In this document: positions 1 through 6,285 of the stretch, in pieces
Position numbering within the stretch: position 1 is the first letter of the stretch
Layout of the letters: every line of letters begins with the position of its first letter
Source: Deltaproteobacteria bacterium
Lineage (GTDB): Bacteria > Desulfobacterota > Desulfobacteria > Desulfobacterales > Desulfatibacillaceae
Assembly (NCBI GenBank): GCA_019308705.1
Contig: JAFDHW010000038.1
Coordinates: 1-11,312, forward strand
DNA: 11,312 bases
Direction of reading: 5' to 3'
Position numbers and translations under genes: made by a program
The notes under the pieces: generated by a model
The model's database searches: none
Seen by the model: only the letters and a program-made list of their open reading frames with translations
What the model was told of the DNA's origin: nothing

Positions 1-93
1 ATCCGCCTCTCCCCCGGGACCGCATGCGGCCAGGGAAAGAAGGATGATTCCCATGAGAAGGATGTGGGCCCAGCTAAAATGCCTGCGTTCCAT
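1..93 (-). CDS. Lipoprotein, N-terminal fragment, downstream of pilQ (partial)
   Basis: Only the first 31 codons lie in the window; the gene continues past base 1 on the minus strand. Translation starts M-E-R-R-H-F, followed by a hydrophobic stretch (ILLMGIILLSLAAC) ending in a textbook lipobox, L-A-A-C, with the lipidated Cys at residue 24. The product is therefore very probably exported and lipid-anchored. The start is the ATG whose complement is CAT at 91-93; an AAAGGGG stretch about 9 bases upstream is the only ribosome-binding candidate. It begins 103 bases after the pilQ stop in the same direction, so it may be co-transcribed with the pil genes. A PilQ pilotin (Tgl/PilF-like TPR lipoprotein) would fit the place, but too little is visible to decide. 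Lipoprotein call fairly sure; function unknown. Confidence 0.6.
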   Translation of the reverse strand, partial: MERRHFSWAHILLMGIILLSLAACGPGGEAD

Positions 94-196
94 TTGGGGT
101 GCCCCTTTGGTGAAAAGAGGTTCTTGCCTTCCTGGCTCCCGGATGCCGGAAGACAGATTAATCATAATTATACCAAGGTCATGTGCCGCGAGAAGA

Positions 197-2698
197 TCAT
201 CTCTCCTCCAGGTCCACGATCCTCGGTGTGATGAAGACCAACAGCTCCTCGCGCTGGTTTAAGCGGGCATTGGACTTGAACAGCCAGCCCAGGATGGGAA
301 TGTCCATGAGCCCGGGCAGACCCTCGGTCGCGTACCGGTCCGAGGTCTTGATGATGCCGCCGATGACCACCGTGTCCCCGTCGTTGACCAGAAGTTCGGT
401 TTCCGCTTCCTTGGTGGTGAAGCTGACGCCGCCGGCCACCTGGTCGCCGATGTCGTTCTTGGTGGTGACGATCTTCATGGAAACCCGCCGGTCGCGGGTC
501 ACGTGGGGCGTCACTTCCAGGAGGAGGTCCACGTCCCGGTACTCGATGACCGTGTTGCCCGCGTCGTCCACGGTGGGCACGGGATATTCCACGCCCTGCT
601 TGATCATGGCCGTCTTGTTGTCCAGGGTGAGCACCTTGGGAGCGGACACGATCTTCACCGAGCCCCTGGCCTCCAGGGTTTTCAGGGTGGCGTTCAGTTC
701 CAGGGGGGTCAACCCCATGATCCTGGTAAAGTTGAAGCCGATGGGGTTCTGGCTGGAGATGAACGGGTGGTTCACGGCCCAGTTGAATCCATAGGTGCCG
801 CCCAGGATGTCAAACCCGCGCTGGGGCCCTATTCCCGCCCGGGCCGAACCGGGCTGCACGCCTACTTCGCCTCCCCAGTCCAGGCCGATTTCCCTGGAGA
901 ACTGGGTGGATGCTTCCACGATGCGGGCTTCGATCATGACCTGGGGGGTCACACGGTCAAGTTCGTCCACGATTTCCATGGCGCGGTCGATCTTGTCCTG
1001 GGTGTCGGTCATGATGAGCGTGTTGGTGCGCGTGTCCACGGAAAGCCGCCCGCGGTCGGGCGTCTTGATCTCGTTGATGTGGGCCTGGAGGTCCGCGGCC
1101 GAGGTGTAATTCACGGGGATGTACACCGTAACCAGGGGCTCCAGCTCCTGTGCGGCTTTCTCGGCGGCCAACCGGGCCTCCTCGGCCTCGCGGGCCGCCT
1201 TTTCCGCCTCGATCCTGGCCTGCCGGCGCTCTTCGGCCGCCTTCTGCTCCGCATCCAAGGTGGCTATGGGCGCGATGCGGATGATATCGCCGTAACGGAC
1301 CATGCCCAGTTGGTTCATCTTGAGGACCAGGTGCAGAACCTGGTCCCAGGGGACGGGCTTTTCCAGGGAAAGGGTGACCTCGCCGGTAACGTCCCGGTCC
1401 ACGGCGAAATTCAGTCCGGAGACATCCTTCAAGATCCGGAAGACGTTCTTGACGTCCGTCTTGTAGAAATCCAGGGCGATCTTCTCGCCGGTGTACTTGA
1501 CTCCGCCGGTTTCCTGTCCCAGGGTGTCGGCGGAAATGGTGTCCATGATGCCGGCGCCGGTCTCGGACAACGCGCCCTCACCGGTGACGCCTTTTTCGGC
1601 CTTTTCCCGCGCCTTCTTGATGGCTTCCTCCGCCAGCGTGGACGTCAGGGCCTTTTCCCAGTCGGGAAGGGAAGCCTGGGCCAAGGGCCGCGGCGGAATG
1701 CGGGAGGGCTCCAGGTGCAAAAGGAGTTCGCCTTCCTTCTGCTCCACGTGGTAGGGGACCTGCTCCCGCAGTTCCACCAGCACGCTCACGGTATCGGGGG
1801 TCTTCTGGGCGGGGGAGATGCGATCCACCGCGCTCTCGAAACGGGTGGTGATGAGCGGCCGCTGCTGTTCCTTGGGGATCCTGGCGCCGTACACGTTCAC
1901 CAGCACCCGCCTGGGGCCGGACTTGGCGACCTCGTAATCCACCGGGCCGCTGGTCTTGATCGACACCGTGGAGCGGCCGTCCTGGGCCGAATCGAAATTC
2001 ACCTCTTCCACCCAGACAGCTTTGGCCGCGCTGGACTCGGCTTCCTCCACGGGCTTTTCGTCCACAGGCATCTCAGGCGTTGCACCGCCATCCAGGACGA
2101 CCCCGGCATGGGAGGGAGCCGGGCCTGGGCTGGGCGCAGGCTCCTTCCCGGCCTCTTGGCCGGTTTCCTCGGTTTCGGGCTTTGCCTTGGGAAGGGGCGG
2201 GGGTTCCTCGGCCCGGGCCTGCTCTTCCTCTTCGGGCGGGAGGGCCGTGGTGTCGAAGACCACCCGGACCTGGGAGTCCTCCTCCACCACCTCGTACGGC
2301 ACGCTGGAGCCGAACACGATCTCCACCCGGACCGCCGGAAAATCGCCGTTCGACTGGCTGGCGACCACCCTCTTGATGGCCCCGCCCTCGGGGGTCACCT
2401 GCCGAGGCACGTCTCCCAGGGTAGCATCCTCGAAAAAGAGGACCAGGCTGGGGATGAAAGTGTTCTCCACCCATGTGGTATTGAGCGGTCCGCTTCCCTT
2501 GATCATCACTCCGCTGGTGTCGTCGGTGTCGGTGACCCAGATATCGGTGATGACCCTGCTTTCGGTGGCGGGGAGCGCCTGCTGGGCTTGCTCTTCCCCA
2601 ACAGGTTCCCTCTTGGCGGCGCACCCGGACAACGACCACAGGGTTAAAGCCGCAACCAACGATCCCAGAACGAAACGTCTTGGCCAGTTCCGCTTCAT
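197..2698 (-). CDS. pilQ: Type IV pilus outer-membrane secretin PilQ
   Basis: PilQ forms the outer-membrane ring through which type IV pili pass. The 833-residue protein begins with a signal peptide ending in L-S-G-C (Cys26), so it looks lipid-modified. Two AMIN-like beta domains follow (about 48-150 and 228-332), joined by a Pro/Glu-rich linker (about 153-222). An STN/N0-like domain lies at about 400-480, a strongly charged Glu/Ala/Arg helical insert at 482-521, an N1 domain at about 522-585, and the secretin core at about 586-830. The core ends in the usual signature, with VVIGGIIK, GLPGLMDIPILGWLF and LLVFITPRIV visible. AMIN domains bind peptidoglycan in known PilQ proteins. The ATG lies one base after the pilP stop, with GAAGGA upstream inside pilP. 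Family assignment is secure; lipidation is inferred from the lipobox. Confidence 0.95.
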   Translation of the reverse strand: MKRNWPRRFVLGSLVAALTLWSLSGCAAKREPVGEEQAQQALPATESRVITDIWVTDTDDTSGVMIKGSGPLNTTWVENTFIPSLVLFFEDATLGDVPRQVTPEGGAIKRVVASQSNGDFPAVRVEIVFGSSVPYEVVEEDSQVRVVFDTTALPPEEEEQARAEEPPPLPKAKPETEETGQEAGKEPAPSPGPAPSHAGVVLDGGATPEMPVDEKPVEEAESSAAKAVWVEEVNFDSAQDGRSTVSIKTSGPVDYEVAKSGPRRVLVNVYGARIPKEQQRPLITTRFESAVDRISPAQKTPDTVSVLVELREQVPYHVEQKEGELLLHLEPSRIPPRPLAQASLPDWEKALTSTLAEEAIKKAREKAEKGVTGEGALSETGAGIMDTISADTLGQETGGVKYTGEKIALDFYKTDVKNVFRILKDVSGLNFAVDRDVTGEVTLSLEKPVPWDQVLHLVLKMNQLGMVRYGDIIRIAPIATLDAEQKAAEERRQARIEAEKAAREAEEARLAAEKAAQELEPLVTVYIPVNYTSAADLQAHINEIKTPDRGRLSVDTRTNTLIMTDTQDKIDRAMEIVDELDRVTPQVMIEARIVEASTQFSREIGLDWGGEVGVQPGSARAGIGPQRGFDILGGTYGFNWAVNHPFISSQNPIGFNFTRIMGLTPLELNATLKTLEARGSVKIVSAPKVLTLDNKTAMIKQGVEYPVPTVDDAGNTVIEYRDVDLLLEVTPHVTRDRRVSMKIVTTKNDIGDQVAGGVSFTTKEAETELLVNDGDTVVIGGIIKTSDRYATEGLPGLMDIPILGWLFKSNARLNQREELLVFITPRIVDLEER

Positions 2699-2699
2699 G

Positions 2700-3428
2700 C
2701 TATCCTTCCCCAGCCGATTTCTTGAGCGTTAGCTCACGGGTGACTTTCTGTATGTTGTTTAAGAGGTCTTCCCGAAGCTCTTCCACGATGATCTTGTCTG
2801 CTTCTATGGCCACCACCCGGCCGTTGCTGTTGCCGATGCGGGTGCCGGACTTCACCACGTAGCCCCGCCCGGAGGGTACTTCCACCATGGCCATGGACGG
2901 CCCGCTGGTGCCCCGGATGATCCCCACCAGGCTAAGCTGGCCCAGGGAATATTTCTCCAGGGGCGTAAGCGGCCTGGTGGGCTTGACCACCCGCTTGGGC
3001 TTGCTTTTGCCCGGGGCCACTCCCGCGGTCCTTTTCTCCTGGAACGGCGGTTTGAAAGGATCGAGCTTACCCAGGGGGTTGTATTCCCGGGAAACCGGGG
3101 CCTGGGCTATTGCGGACAAGTCCGGCAAGGCGCCCCCGGACGCCCGGGGCGCATACGACTTTTCCGCGGCCCGCGGCCCGGGTCCCGCTTTTGCCGCGGG
3201 AGCGGAGGGCCCGGAAACCAGGGGCTGGTTCCGGGCCGGATTTTGCTGCAAGGAGGCCGGGGGCAAGTCTTCCGGCAGAACCTGCCCCACCTCAGGTGGA
3301 GGCGGAGGAGGCGCGGACGGCTCCTCTCCCCCGCAGGAGGAGAGCGCCAAAAGGCCCGCCAGCAGGCACAGGGCTGGCAGGGCGGCGCCCACCCGCCTTA
3401 TGGCCGCTCGTTTTGGTTTCTGTGTCAT
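2700..3428 (-). CDS. pilP: Type IV pilus inner-membrane lipoprotein PilP
   Basis: PilP is the periplasmic lipoprotein connecting the PilN-PilO inner-membrane frame to PilQ. From the chosen start the protein has 242 residues: a basic n-region, a hydrophobic segment ending L-S-S-C (Cys32, lipobox), a Pro/Ala-rich disordered stretch to about residue 120, the short motif LDPFKPPF (about 132-139), and a C-terminal beta domain (about 155-235) with LSLVGIIRG and VKSGTRIG. The domain order matches PilP; the linker makes it longer than the usual 170-190 residues. The frame stays open to an upstream ATG at 3518, which has a better Shine-Dalgarno (GAAGAG) but would put 30 polar residues before the signal peptide; I prefer 3428 because of the lipobox. 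The stop overlaps the pilQ ribosome-binding region. Confidence 0.88.
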   Translation of the reverse strand: MTQKPKRAAIRRVGAALPALCLLAGLLALSSCGGEEPSAPPPPPPEVGQVLPEDLPPASLQQNPARNQPLVSGPSAPAAKAGPGPRAAEKSYAPRASGGALPDLSAIAQAPVSREYNPLGKLDPFKPPFQEKRTAGVAPGKSKPKRVVKPTRPLTPLEKYSLGQLSLVGIIRGTSGPSMAMVEVPSGRGYVVKSGTRIGNSNGRVVAIEADKIIVEELREDLLNNIQKVTRELTLKKSAGEG

Positions 3429-3564
3429 TTCAAGGGTCTCTGCAGAGCAAGAATTTCCCTTAAGCCCTTGCGGGCCTTCGATCCCATGCTTGACCACCCG
3501 TTGGCGTAGCCGGTTCATTGCAAGCTCTTCTCACCCCATACAAGGTCTGTGCAGCGCGTTCATC

Positions 3565-4170
3565 TTATGATTTGCCCGTTTCGTCGGCGCCCACGAACCG
3601 ATAGGTGACGGCCGTGCAGGTGGCCATGAGCTTTTCCCACTCCCCCTCCTGGGCCGGGGCGATCTTAAGGTTCTGAAAATTGACGATACGGTCCATGCGG
3701 GAAACCTTGTCGAAGAACTTGGCGATTTCGTGATAACCGCCCTGGACCTTCACCTCGATGGGAATTTCCGCATAAAACTCCATGGGCGTTTCGCCCTTGG
3801 GCTGGAACAGATGGAACTCCAGCCCGGCCTGTCGCCCGTACGAGGAGATGTCCTGCAGGAGTTGGGGAATCTCCTTGCCCGTGGGCAGGCTTTGCTTGGC
3901 CTTGAGGAAGGCCAGTTCCATCTCCTGTTGCTTCTTGCGCAGTTCCGGCAGCTTGGTGGCTTTGGTCCTTGCGATGGTGAGCTGCCTTTCCACTTCCTCA
4001 AGGTCGCTCTTCAACGTAGTGAGCTTTTTGGTCTGGGGAAGATAGCTGAAATAGGTGAAGCCGCCGCCGATGAGCACCAGGACGGCCACCACGATGGCGA
4101 TGCGCTGGCTGCGGGAAAGCTTGGCGACCTTTTCAGCGAGCTGGGCCAACTGGGCTTTGAACTTGTCCAT
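3565..4170 (-). CDS. pilO: Type IV pilus inner-membrane protein PilO
   Basis: PilO pairs with PilN in the inner membrane and helps align the pilus motor with the secretin. The 201-residue protein has a short basic cytoplasmic N-terminus, one transmembrane helix at about 23-44 (IAIVVAVLVLIGGGFTYF), a coiled coil at about 47-95 rich in Lys/Glu/Leu, and a periplasmic alpha/beta domain to the end, containing the PilO-typical region LLQDISSYGRQAGLEFHLF and YHEIAKFFDKVSRM. Length and layout match the family. It starts three bases after the pilN stop with AGAGGA upstream, so translation is probably coupled. The gap to pilP is the longest inside the operon. Confidence 0.93.
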   Translation of the reverse strand: MDKFKAQLAQLAEKVAKLSRSQRIAIVVAVLVLIGGGFTYFSYLPQTKKLTTLKSDLEEVERQLTIARTKATKLPELRKKQQEMELAFLKAKQSLPTGKEIPQLLQDISSYGRQAGLEFHLFQPKGETPMEFYAEIPIEVKVQGGYHEIAKFFDKVSRMDRIVNFQNLKIAPAQEGEWEKLMATCTAVTYRFVGADETGKS

Positions 4171-4173
4171 GCG

Positions 4174-4758
4174 CTATTTCCTCTTCTTTTTGCCTTCACC
4201 CGCCACCGTCACGACCGGTTTGTTGCAGACGATGACAAACTTCTTGAGGGTATACTTGCCCTTGCCGCCGTCCTCGTGCACCACGTTCTGCAGGTCCACG
4301 CTGGTGTACTGGCCCGAGGCCTCCAGCGCGGACATGAAGTTGGCCACCGTGGTGTTGTCCAGCGCATAGCCGCGCAGGGTCAGGGACTGGACGGTGTTTT
4401 CCAGTTGCGTGAGCCACATGCGCTTTTCCACCACCCGGGAGGTCAAATCCTCCATCATCTGGACCTGCTGGCCCTTGAGCCGGGCCAAGTCGTCGATGAT
4501 CTTCAGGCGGCCCTCCACCATGGCGATGTGCTTCTGCAGCCTTTCCACTTCCGCCACCTGGGACTTGTAGTGCTCAAGGTCGGCCTTCTTGGTTTCCACT
4601 TCATCCTTGAGGATATCCACCCTGTCCGCCAGCACGTCGTGCACCCCGTAAAGCGCCACGAATATGAGGAGCACGCTTAAGAAAAACACGGCGATCTGGC
4701 GCCGGATGTTTTCCTTTTTGCGGGCAGCACGAAAGGGAAGAAGGTTTATGCGGATCAT
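4174..4758 (-). CDS. pilN: Type IV pilus inner-membrane protein PilN
   Basis: PilN is the bitopic partner of PilO and the membrane receptor for PilM. The 194-residue product begins M-I-R-I-N-L-L-P, containing the conserved INLLP motif that binds the groove of PilM. A basic stretch follows, then one transmembrane helix at about 21-41, a long coiled coil at about 45-105, and a periplasmic ferredoxin-like fold domain ending in a very basic tail (GKKKRK). The ATG overlaps the pilM stop by four bases (ATGA), a strong sign of translational coupling that fits the direct PilM-PilN interaction. Confidence 0.94.
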   Translation of the reverse strand: MIRINLLPFRAARKKENIRRQIAVFFLSVLLIFVALYGVHDVLADRVDILKDEVETKKADLEHYKSQVAEVERLQKHIAMVEGRLKIIDDLARLKGQQVQMMEDLTSRVVEKRMWLTQLENTVQSLTLRGYALDNTTVANFMSALEASGQYTSVDLQNVVHEDGGKGKYTLKKFVIVCNKPVVTVAGEGKKKRK

Positions 4759-5810
4759 TTGTCGCCCACTTTCCGCAGCGCCAGGCCCAGGCAGATGGCG
4801 GCCTGGGGCGCGATACGCTCCAGATAGGAGGTGTCGAACTGGCTATCGTTGATTTCCAGGGCGGAAAAGGGTTCCATGATCTCCACGGGAATTCCCGTTT
4901 CCCGGGAGAGCAGCTCCTTGAACCCCTTGACCAGGCTGCCCCCGCCCGAAAGGACGATCTTGTCGGGACGTTCCTCGTTGATGGAGTAAAAAAAGTCGAT
5001 GGCCGGCCGGATTTCCTCGCACCACCGGGAGGAGGCCATGGCGATGATGTCGGAAAGCTCCTCCGGGTCCATCTTGGAGCTTTTGGGGTCCAGCTTCCAT
5101 TGCTCGGCTTCCTCGGCGCTGCATCCGCCCTGGCTCATGATCTCCGAGGTGATCTGCCAGCCGCCCATGGAAACGTCCCGGATCAGCACGGACTTGTTGT
5201 CCTTGATGATGTTCACGTTGGTCTTGGTGGCGCCCACGTCCACCAGGGCGACGATCTGGTCGACCTCGCCGTAGTTGAGTTCGAAGATGTTCTGGAGGGC
5301 GAACGCGTCCACGTCCATGATGCAGGGATTCAGCCCCGCAAGCTCCACCACGGACACGTACTCGTCGATGAGGTCCTTTTTGGCCGCCACCAGGACCACG
5401 TTCATCTGGCCTTCCTTTTCCGGGTTGTCGCCCAGGATGTGGAAGTCCAGGTAGACGTCCTGCACGTCAAAGGGGAGGAACTGCTCCGCCTCCACGTGGA
5501 GGTTTTCCTGCATCTCCTCCTCGGACATCTTGCCCACCGTGATGTTCTTCACGATGACCGAGTAGCCGGCGATGGAGATGGCGGCGTTGGGCTCCTGGAT
5601 GTCCGCGGAAGTGCAGAGCTCCTGGATGGTTTCCGCCACCTGTTCGGGGTCCTTGATCATCCCCTCTTCCATGGCGCCGACGGGCATGGGAATCATGCCG
5701 AAACGCACCAACGCCCGGGAACCCCTGGACTCCTGGATCTCGGCCACCTTGATGGCGCCGGAGCCGATATCCAATCCCACGAGATAATCGCTTTTCTTGA
5801 ACAGGGCCAT
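4755..5810 (-). CDS. pilM: Type IV pilus assembly ATPase-fold protein PilM
   Basis: PilM is a cytoplasmic FtsA/actin-like protein that binds ATP and the N-terminus of PilN, linking the pilus motor side to the inner-membrane frame. The 351 residues show the actin-fold signatures in order: phosphate-1 loop LDIGSGAIK (13-21), the 1C-like insertion typical of PilM/FtsA (about 75-165), phosphate-2 loop ALVDVGATKTN (188-198), and the adenosine motif IVLSGGGSLVKG (285-296). Length is normal. The start is three bases after the stop of the upstream helix-turn-helix gene; only a weak GAG-type ribosome-binding site is seen, so coupling to that gene is likely. Confidence 0.95.
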   Translation of the reverse strand: MALFKKSDYLVGLDIGSGAIKVAEIQESRGSRALVRFGMIPMPVGAMEEGMIKDPEQVAETIQELCTSADIQEPNAAISIAGYSVIVKNITVGKMSEEEMQENLHVEAEQFLPFDVQDVYLDFHILGDNPEKEGQMNVVLVAAKKDLIDEYVSVVELAGLNPCIMDVDAFALQNIFELNYGEVDQIVALVDVGATKTNVNIIKDNKSVLIRDVSMGGWQITSEIMSQGGCSAEEAEQWKLDPKSSKMDPEELSDIIAMASSRWCEEIRPAIDFFYSINEERPDKIVLSGGGSLVKGFKELLSRETGIPVEIMEPFSALEINDSQFDTSYLERIAPQAAICLGLALRKVGDK

Positions 5811-5813
5811 TTC

Positions 5814-6011
5814 TTACTCGCCGAACACCTTGACGCGGTCTTTGGGTCCGTATCCCAAGGCGCTTAGAATCTTGCGCTGGGTTTCCAGCCTGCAGGGCAG
5901 GCCTTTTTCCACACGGTCCACGGTGATGGGACTTATGCCTGCCCTCCTGGCCAATTCCGCCTTGGAAAGGAGCATGGATTCTCGGATTTTCTTCAGTGAA
6001 TTCTTGTTCAT
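5814..6011 (-). CDS. Small XRE/Cro-type helix-turn-helix protein leading the pil operon
   Basis: A 65-residue protein consisting almost only of a Cro/C1-type helix-turn-helix. After KKIRESMLLS, helix 2 (KAELARRAG) and recognition helix 3 (SPITVDRVEKG) follow at about 17-37, then two short helices (TQRKILSALG) and a brief tail. There is no sensor or dimerisation domain. The first ATG of the open frame is at 6053; I chose 6011 because the domain starts there and GGAG/AGGA lie upstream. It sits three bases before pilM on the same strand, so it is probably the first gene of the pil operon and a candidate autoregulator acting on the palindromes upstream. DNA-binding fold is fairly sure; target and role are inferred. 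Confidence 0.85.
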   Translation of the reverse strand: MNKNSLKKIRESMLLSKAELARRAGISPITVDRVEKGLPCRLETQRKILSALGYGPKDRVKVFGE

Positions 6012-6097
6012 GAATCCTGTTCTCCGGTCTTCGTTATCCGGTTGTCCAGGCATTTCCCCCGTTGTGATCCTTTCGGCAAACCGGTAAAAGACGCTTC

Positions 6098-6110
6098 TCC
6101 CATGATGGGA
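6098..6110. repeat. 13-bp palindrome in presumed pil leader
   Basis: TCCCATGATGGGA is a perfect inverted repeat (six-base arms, one central base) lying between the promoter-like elements at 6111-6181 and the helix-turn-helix gene. Its position just downstream of likely start points suits a repressor operator. Function is inferred only. Confidence 0.4.
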
Positions 6111-6181
6111 AGAATCCTAGACAAAGACCGGAATGTCAAGTAAAATTATATGTAATTGAACATAATTTTATTTAATTTATA
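6111..6181 (-). promoter_or_regulatory. Candidate promoter region of the pil operon
   Basis: Several minus-strand sigma70-like elements lie in an AT-rich stretch. An extended -10 (TG-T-TATAAA, box at 6181-6176) would start transcription near 6169 and put the CRP-type site at about -68. A perfect TATAAT is at 6150-6145. A perfect TTGACA is at 6139-6134 but has only a poor -10 at 17 bases (GATTCT, 6116-6111). None has both good boxes at normal spacing, which would fit an activator-dependent promoter. Which start is used cannot be told from sequence. Confidence 0.4.
6141..6170. promoter_or_regulatory. AT-rich 30-bp palindrome, operator candidate
   Basis: Nine-base perfect arms, TAAAATTAT (6141-6149) and ATAATTTTA (6162-6170), enclose 12 bases. 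Inside them a second inverted pair, ATGT (6150-6153) and ACAT (6160-6163), sits one base off centre. It overlaps a minus-strand TATAAT (6150-6145), so a bound protein would compete with polymerase. The neighbouring helix-turn-helix product is the obvious candidate ligand. Confidence 0.5.
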
Positions 6182-6226
6182 ACATCTTGTGGACATTTAG
6201 GCCCACTAGGGCTAGATATGGTATTA

Positions 6227-6248
6227 AAGTGTGATGCATTTCACACTT
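6227..6248. promoter_or_regulatory. CRP/FNR-family binding site, near-perfect
   Basis: AAGTGTGA (6227-6234) and TCACACTT (6241-6248) are perfect eight-base inverted arms around the six-base spacer TGCATT. The core TGTGA-N6-TCACA equals the E. coli CRP consensus; in the full 22-bp consensus only one symmetric pair of positions differs besides the spacer. It lies upstream of the pil operon and downstream of the end of the flavoprotein gene, so the pil operon is the likely target. Which CRP/FNR-family protein uses it is not known. Confidence 0.65.
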
Positions 6249-6285
6249 CCGAACCGGGGCTGGACGGCGGCAACGACCGAATTTT

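Noticed and set aside
128-152. CTTCC/GGC ... GCC/GGAAG stem after pilQ as a terminator
   Set aside because: Bulged stem without a U run on the minus strand; the following lipoprotein gene may well be read through.
503-2647. 714-codon open frame on the plus strand, antisense to pilQ
   Set aside because: It lies wholly inside pilQ, is rich in Gly/His/Arg in a way typical of antisense translations of GC-rich genes, and has no recognisable domain or ribosome site. pilQ is certain.
6195-6216. Hairpin GCCC-ACTA-GGGC as a terminator for the flavoprotein gene
   Set aside because: Only four pairs and no U tract on either strand.
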